Source: Membranipora membranacea
Lineage: Eukaryota; Bryozoa; Gymnolaemata; Cheilostomatida; Membraniporidae
NCBI GenBank assembly: GCA_914767715.1
Contig: OU612072.1
Location: 21,204,001-21,268,000 of the forward strand
Reading direction: 5' to 3'
Length of the DNA stretch: 64,000 nt
A program made the translations under genes and the position numbers. Below the pieces are notes generated by a model. It saw nothing but the letters and a program-made list of their open reading frames with translations, was not told the DNA's origin and made no database searches. The stretch's first letter is position 1. Each line of letters opens with the position of its first letter. Positions 59,001-64,000 of the stretch are shown here, one piece after another.

Positions 59001-60047
59001 TTCAGAGATCACAGGCCAGTCTCTTGTAAAAAGTATTTCGGGAAAAGTAAAGACTATAAATGTTTTCGACTACATTAGACTATAATTTTATTAGATATGT
59101 TGAACTGCAATGTATCTGTCTTGTGATTCAAAAAGTAATGGTGCTGGTTGGGCATGGCCGTCACGTCCGACTTTGATATGATTTGTTACCGGAAAAAAAT
59201 GCATATTGGAAGGCAGACTCTCATAATTACTTTGTATTTACACAATTACTATCCTATCTCGATCCATAGCACCATGAAGAGTGAAGGAAAGAATGCATGT
59301 GTGCATTGCATTGTGGGATACATAATAATTTAGTTATCACAATTTTGACAGCCAAAAAACAAAACAATTGAAGAAAGGAAGACCAAAGTCGTGTCTTCTC
59401 CCACTAGCAATGGTAAGCCTTATATCCAACCTTACCCAACGGCAGTCATTATTGAGAGGACTTGAATAAATACAGACGATGCTGGGGACTAGGGAACTAA
59501 TACAGAAATTCTCCTCGATAATACTCATGATATTCATAATCTGATTGCCTTGGTCTGAAGCAGGACATCTGACCAATCATTGCATCAAGACAAAGGGTAG
59601 ATGTATGAAGCTAAATATGCAGCCTGTTAACATATATTGATCTGTTCCTGCAATACACCGTAATCGTTTAAAGTAACGCTAAGTGATTGCTTAGAATTAT
59701 CAATTTTATAGAGCAGCCTACACAGCTATGCTATTAAATCAAAGTCATGCTTAAAAAAGTTTGTATCTCTTATCAATCAAGTTTCAAAGAAGCAAAATTG
59801 GACCGACTCATGTTCCTCGTCACTAACTAAATTCCTTATATAGCTTCAAAACTGCATGGTGCCTAAAGTATGTGATAAGAGCACCAAGTTAGCTCTATAC
59901 TGCTTGGCACTGAACCCTGTTAATGTGTTTGTAGGCAGATAACTCCATTTTTTGCTATATTTGTCGCATATTCGACCCACTAGGAGCCGAATATCCAAGC
60001 AGAACAGACACCTCTCTTTTACTCATTATTGCTCATGTTTATTTTGT
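56038..60047. repeat. F block, copy 2 (5' flank of NHL gene C)
   Basis: Counterpart of 35,648-39,962 without the SINE-like insert. It has a private 40-60 bp stretch near 57,714-57,765. The short frame at 57,870-58,055 matches 37,410-37,619 but lacks its N-terminal start because of an upstream frameshift. No gene supported. Confidence 0.8.
56214..56451 (-). promoter_or_regulatory. upstream GATA-motif array of NHL gene C
   Basis: GATAAGAG at 56,214, CTCTTATC at 56,273, GATAAGAA at 56,384 and TGCTTATC at 56,444, with gaps of 59, 111 and 60 bp, as upstream of gene A. The first site is about 180 bp upstream of the start codon. Confidence 0.5.
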
Positions 60048-60049
60048 AT

Positions 60050-60087
60050 GGAGTTAACTTCTTCCTGTTAAGGAAGAAGGCAACTCC
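60050..60087. repeat. short perfect-ended hairpin
   Basis: GGAGTTAACTTCTTCC and GGAAGAAGGCAACTCC face each other around TGTTAA. The hairpin sits exactly at the F/R junction of the third block, where copy 2 has a deletion. Confidence 0.75.
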
Positions 60088-60234
60088 TTGTTATATATTA
60101 ACAAAGTCAGCAATGCGGTCTGTGGGGTATTGTTTAGCTGAAGTGTCAATTCAGTGTAGTATTAGTAGATATACAGTACTGACCTTCTTCCTTGTCGGAA
60201 ATCAGTCCTATTATGAAATACCTAATATCTATAC

Positions 60235-60750
60235 CAGGGGTGCCCAACCTATGGCTCATGAGCCACCTCGGCTCATTTTGGCTTTTTGGGTGGCTCATTT
60301 TGATATTTGCAAATTTCACGCGCTTTTTGGCGCGAATTTCATGCGTTCAATTCATACATGTACAATGTACATTAAATGTATGTATAGTGTATACAAGTTC
60401 ATTGTACTGGGTGCCTGCATTGTAATATGTGTGTAGAATTGTCTTCTTGCAGACTTGCCAACCTACACTTTCCAAAATGCTTACAAAAATTTGCAAAATG
60501 CTTAAAATGCTTACAAAACTCCAGGGCGCCTTATATGACCAGAAATTGCCTCAAAAACTTTTTCGCGCTACGCGCATAATCTCACACAATGATTTTGCTT
60601 TGGAATTTTTGCCAACACTTATACATGAATGAATATGATACATATATATCACTGACTGTTTCCATGTTGTCTACACGCGACGTGGTCAGCTCATTTGGTT
60701 TAATTGATTCTTGAAATGGCTCATGTGAGAGAAAAGGTTGGGCACCCCTG
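60235..60750. mobile_element. hAT-type MITE, 516 bp
   Basis: Terminal inverted repeats CAGGGGTGCCCAACCT and AGGTTGGGCACCCCTG are flanked by the 8-bp direct repeat ATCTATAC (60,227-60,234 and 60,751-60,758). The 8-bp duplication and CAGGGG-type ends are diagnostic of hAT elements. The interior has no transposase, and overlapping short frames (to 60,436) carry no domain. R copy 1 lacks it at the corresponding place (about 18,875). Confidence 0.92.
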
Positions 60751-61177
60751 ATCTATACCATAATAAACCACCTGTGTGGCCCAGTCAAATGCATTAAGAC
60801 AAAACACCTAACACAGGAATGCCATGCCAACTCTACTGTGACAGGGATGTATTGCAAATATCCCGGATTCCCAGATGATCTTTGATTGAAGTGTCGCCTG
60901 AAATAGAGATGTCACTCCTCCATCAATTTTAACTATCATTCCAGTTTTTTTTATAGTCAATCTATATTCACAGTTCTTACCATTGGTATAAAGTTGGGAG
61001 ACAATGTTAAAATACGCCCCTGCCTGGGCTGTTATTACCATTTCCCTTACGACATTAGGAGATGTGTAGAAAATTGTCTAAGCATTCTATTCTGTCAAGC
61101 CTCAACAATGAAATTATTAATACCAAGTAAAATATGTATAAATCAAACATTTCACTGGTAGTTTTATTAGAACAAAG

Positions 61178-61371
61178 AGGAGGGAGGGAGGGAGGGAGGG
61201 AGGGAGGGAGGGAGGGAGGGAGGGAGGGAGGGAGGGAGGGAGGGAGGGAGGGAGGGAGGGAGGGAGGGAGTGAGGGAGCGAGGGAGGGAGCAAGGGAGGG
61301 AGGGAGCGAGGGAGGGAGGGAGCGAGGGAGCGAGGGAGCGAGGGAGCGAGGGAGCGAGGGAGCGAGGGAGG
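61178..61371 (+). repeat. (GGGA)n microsatellite with GCGA variants, R copy 3
   Basis: About 90 bp of pure GGGA, then about 100 bp with GAGC-type variants in an 8-bp pattern. It has a different variant and length from the other two copies, showing independent expansion after duplication. Confidence 0.95.
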
Positions 61372-63235
61372 TTGCTCATTGACCCACAATGTGAATACTG
61401 TTTTGTTAAATAAGAAAAAAATCGAGAAGGATCTGGACCAAAAATAGCGATCCTGAAGAAAGAATCTCCAAATATATACCTCGGAACAGGAGTCTAATTG
61501 ATGAGCTGGCTGCTTTGTACATACTTCTCTATGGATCACAAAGTTTATGCATCGTAGATGAGTTTAATGTAACTGTTTAACCGAAAGGACCTGCTATCTA
61601 ACAGTCTGGTCACTTTTTAATAGTTCCTGGTACAGAGTGGACTGTGGGTAGTTTTTATGACAAGGCTTAGCTCCATATCCTGTAACAAAACAGCAGAGAG
61701 TACTGATATCCGGCTTTAGAATGCAGCTTTCTCTAATTGGTTACCGACGGTGATATCCTTTACTAGATATCACTCTTCATTTCTTCGCATCACCACACCA
61801 CGCAGGCACATAGACTAAAGGGAAAGAGCGGCAATTTTTTGACAGAAACTGGTTGATGACCGGTTCAGGACGCCAATTTCATCATGAAATACGAATAAGT
61901 TGATCTTGGAGGGAAATGTCAGGGGGAGATATAGGTTTACTGTTTGTGAAGCTGACGATAAATCTGTACCAGAATACCATGTTCTTGCGCGTATAAAGAA
62001 GCCAAATTGAGCGATAGAAACCATCACTTCAACTAAGAAAAGCGTTTGATTATTTTGAAAGTGAGTTTTGGTGAAGAATTGTACTGCTTTTTTAAATAGA
62101 AAATACCACATATCAAACTGCTTTGATAACCATACATTTCATGAACTTCAGTTATAGAATTGAAACTCTAGTGTATTTTCTCACTCCATGTATTTATGAT
62201 CTCACACCATTCTCAGTCCTTTAAAAGATGAAAATTGACACCCTCTGTCTCTTTAAGATTTTTAGGGAGTTGTCCTCTCAGAGGAAAGGAGGGTATAACT
62301 TCTTCAATCTTTTAAATGATCTGTTAGAGAGAGGATGTTATTGGCATAAAAATATGACAAGGTTTTGTCACTCACTGCATCCCGGAGAATACATGGTGAG
62401 GTAGGGGGTATGCTTTGAGGAATATTATCCCTGGAAAAAAATGCCAGTTACAAATTATTCTCAGGAGTGTACACAATGAGCTCACTCAAATTCCAGCAGC
62501 CTGTGTGATCTGACATCTATTTCCCAGCTAACCATTAATTGGATTTCAATATATGTATCCTGGCGATGATTAATCACATCACAATTATGATTAGAGCATC
62601 AACTTCACATGTCACTGCGGGAGTTTTATTGCATTGTTGACATGAGGATGTCTTATCAATGCTAAGTTCCCATGGCTGGGAATAAGGAAAAGTCACATTT
62701 CTAGTTATACATAAATTAATATATCACCATTTAGCGCTACCTGCGTCATTCAACTGATAAGAGCACCAGGTGAAACTTTCACTTGTAGTGTAGTTGAATA
62801 CTGATGACTCAAGTATCACTTATAAATGTAAATATTGCAAGGTCATTAATACTGACAATATGAGGTCTCATGGCCGATAATTCGCAATATACAACCAGAC
62901 GCGGATGTTTGTGTCTCACATCTGATAAAAGAATAAAATTGACCACTCACAATATAGTTGATGAGTGTGTCTTAGCGGTCGAAGTGGGAACATGGGAACA
63001 CACACCGTGTTTTGATTTTTTGCTTTAATGTGCCTATCAATATGTTTAACTCAAACATATGCTTTATCCTCTACTGAATTATGAATTGTGCTACATTATA
63101 AAAGTCACTGTTCGTATAACTGAATAGCACTGGATGAACCCTTGTCACCCGGCTTCATAAGGACCACAGCTACTTTTTTGTGGCTGCGCAACAAGCCTAG
63201 AGTTTAGGCGAATAAGACCATAAGGGTAGAATAGT

Positions 63236-64000
63236 AATGTGATTCAGGATAAATTTGGCAAATAATTTGATGGGTTGTATGTCTCGCATATGGGTTAAAT
63301 CATGAAGGTTGAGGGTCTAAAATACACAATGATTAGGAACTAATTGTAAGGGCACAACTCTTACGTTAATCGGTTTTAGTTTGTAAGCGAGTTGGAGAAT
63401 GCAAGCAGTCACTCAGTGTAATTTTAAACATCTCCCTTTCTTGACGATATCATAAGCAATGTAACCTGGCAAGGAGTACTTGCAGGATAGTAACGATAAG
63501 AGTGCCAAATACGCACTCCGCGGCGGAAGTACTAAACATTGGTGACGTGAGAAGGTCTTATCAATGCTAACTACACGGAAAGCGCCCTATTAAAAGCCAT
63601 GCTTGTTCTACGTAAGTTCTAAATATTCACCGCTTATGACGCGTCAAACATTCGATAAGAGAACCTTTTACTGGAAATAATTGAATACTGTTACTTGAGT
63701 TTCTCTTATCTATGTAAAGATTACAAGGTCAGTAATACATACAAAGTCACATCTCATGGTCCTCTATGATTAAACATATATAACCAGACAGCAGCTGTTT
63801 GCATCACACAACTGATAAGAGCACATAATTCACCGTTCACTGCCGGCAGCCGAATATCAAGTCCCTGTGACTGTGTCTTAGCAGGGATAGTAATTGGTAA
63901 CCACTGACAACATCACTGTGTTTTTTTCATAGTCTGCATGAGCCTATAGATATTTATCACATACTAACCTTACATCTAAGTACAACACTTAGCCACTTGG
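63236..64000. repeat. I block, copy 3, cut by the window end
   Basis: Follows copy 2 (42,306 onward) closely, including the beta GATA unit (GATAAGAG near 63,655, CTCTTATC near 63,704). From about 63,915 it instead matches the 2' copy (CATAGTCTGCATG ... CCTATAGATATTTATCACATAC, compare 48,558). A fourth gene copy may lie beyond the right edge. Confidence 0.75.

Larger units (their letters stand above)
60100..63235. repeat. R block, copy 3
   Basis: Starts with GTCAGCAATGCGGTCTGTGG as in copy 1, but with a deletion relative to copy 1 (its 18,343-18,808 part) and a hAT MITE insertion. From 60,800 it is close to identical to copy 2. It contains an alpha GATA unit and runs through GGTAGAATAGTAATG into the I block. 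Confidence 0.85.

Noticed and set aside
60808-61041. CUB-like reading (NGKNCEYRLTIKK) on the minus strand of the R block
   Set aside because: It covers only a fragment of a CUB domain, the frame is broken in R copy 1, and no splice structure supports an exon.
61117-61539. Pro/Ser-rich and Gly/Arg-rich ORFs across GGGA tracts (also near 19,340-19,680 and 40,289-40,614)
   Set aside because: These are simple-repeat artefacts; the frames and lengths differ in all three paralogous copies.

Overview
The window is nuclear DNA of an animal with an AT-rich, transposon-loaded genome. Genes are split by GT-AG introns, almost all in phase 1. They encode secreted or single-pass membrane proteins built from extracellular modules (Ig-like domains, an NHL-type beta-propeller, mucin-like Thr-rich stretches). 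The mobile elements are CR1/L2-like LINEs, a hAT MITE, foldback MITEs, a tRNA-derived SINE-like insert and an LTR element. A marine invertebrate such as a sponge or cnidarian fits, but the species cannot be told from the sequence. There is no bacterial, organellar or CRISPR content.

Layout. 1-2,622: a decayed LINE 3' part (plus strand) inserted into a frameshifted, intronless, low-complexity ORF (minus strand). 2,623-6,886: no gene; one hexamer microsatellite and three tandem 87-bp units. 6,887-14,707: an eight-exon plus-strand gene for a type I membrane protein with Ig-like domains, with introns full of inverted-repeat MITEs. 14,708-18,282: no convincing gene. 18,283-64,000: a tandem segmental duplication with an offset of about 20-21 kb. 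It is made of R blocks (18.3-22.5, 40.0-42.3, 60.1-63.2 kb), I blocks (27.1-30.5, 42.3-45.6, 47.4-50.0, 63.2-64.0 kb), F blocks (35.6-40.0, 56.0-60.0 kb) and three minus-strand copies of one gene.

The duplicated gene encodes a secreted protein: signal peptide, NHL-like propeller, Thr-rich linker, then a run of about 50-65-residue Cys-containing modules that I do not recognise. Copy A (30,489-35,647) predicts 880 aa with a long Thr-rich linker. Copy C (51,742-56,037) predicts 633 aa with almost no linker. Copy B (45,623-47,255) keeps only the last four exons and is fused to intergenic repeat sequence. Because the blocks are paralogous, four insertions can be read directly against an empty or orthologous site: a pol-less gag-only LTR element, a 5'-truncated LINE, a SINE-like element and a hAT MITE.

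The most intriguing non-coding signal is a recurring array of GATA motifs in strictly alternating orientation (CTTATC, GATAAG, CTTATC, GATAAG, CTTATC). Its spacing is nearly fixed: about 100-110 bp, then 49/59/71 bp. It occurs in the intergenic blocks and directly upstream of both complete NHL genes. It may be a lineage-specific cis-regulatory module or an old repeat family carrying such sites.
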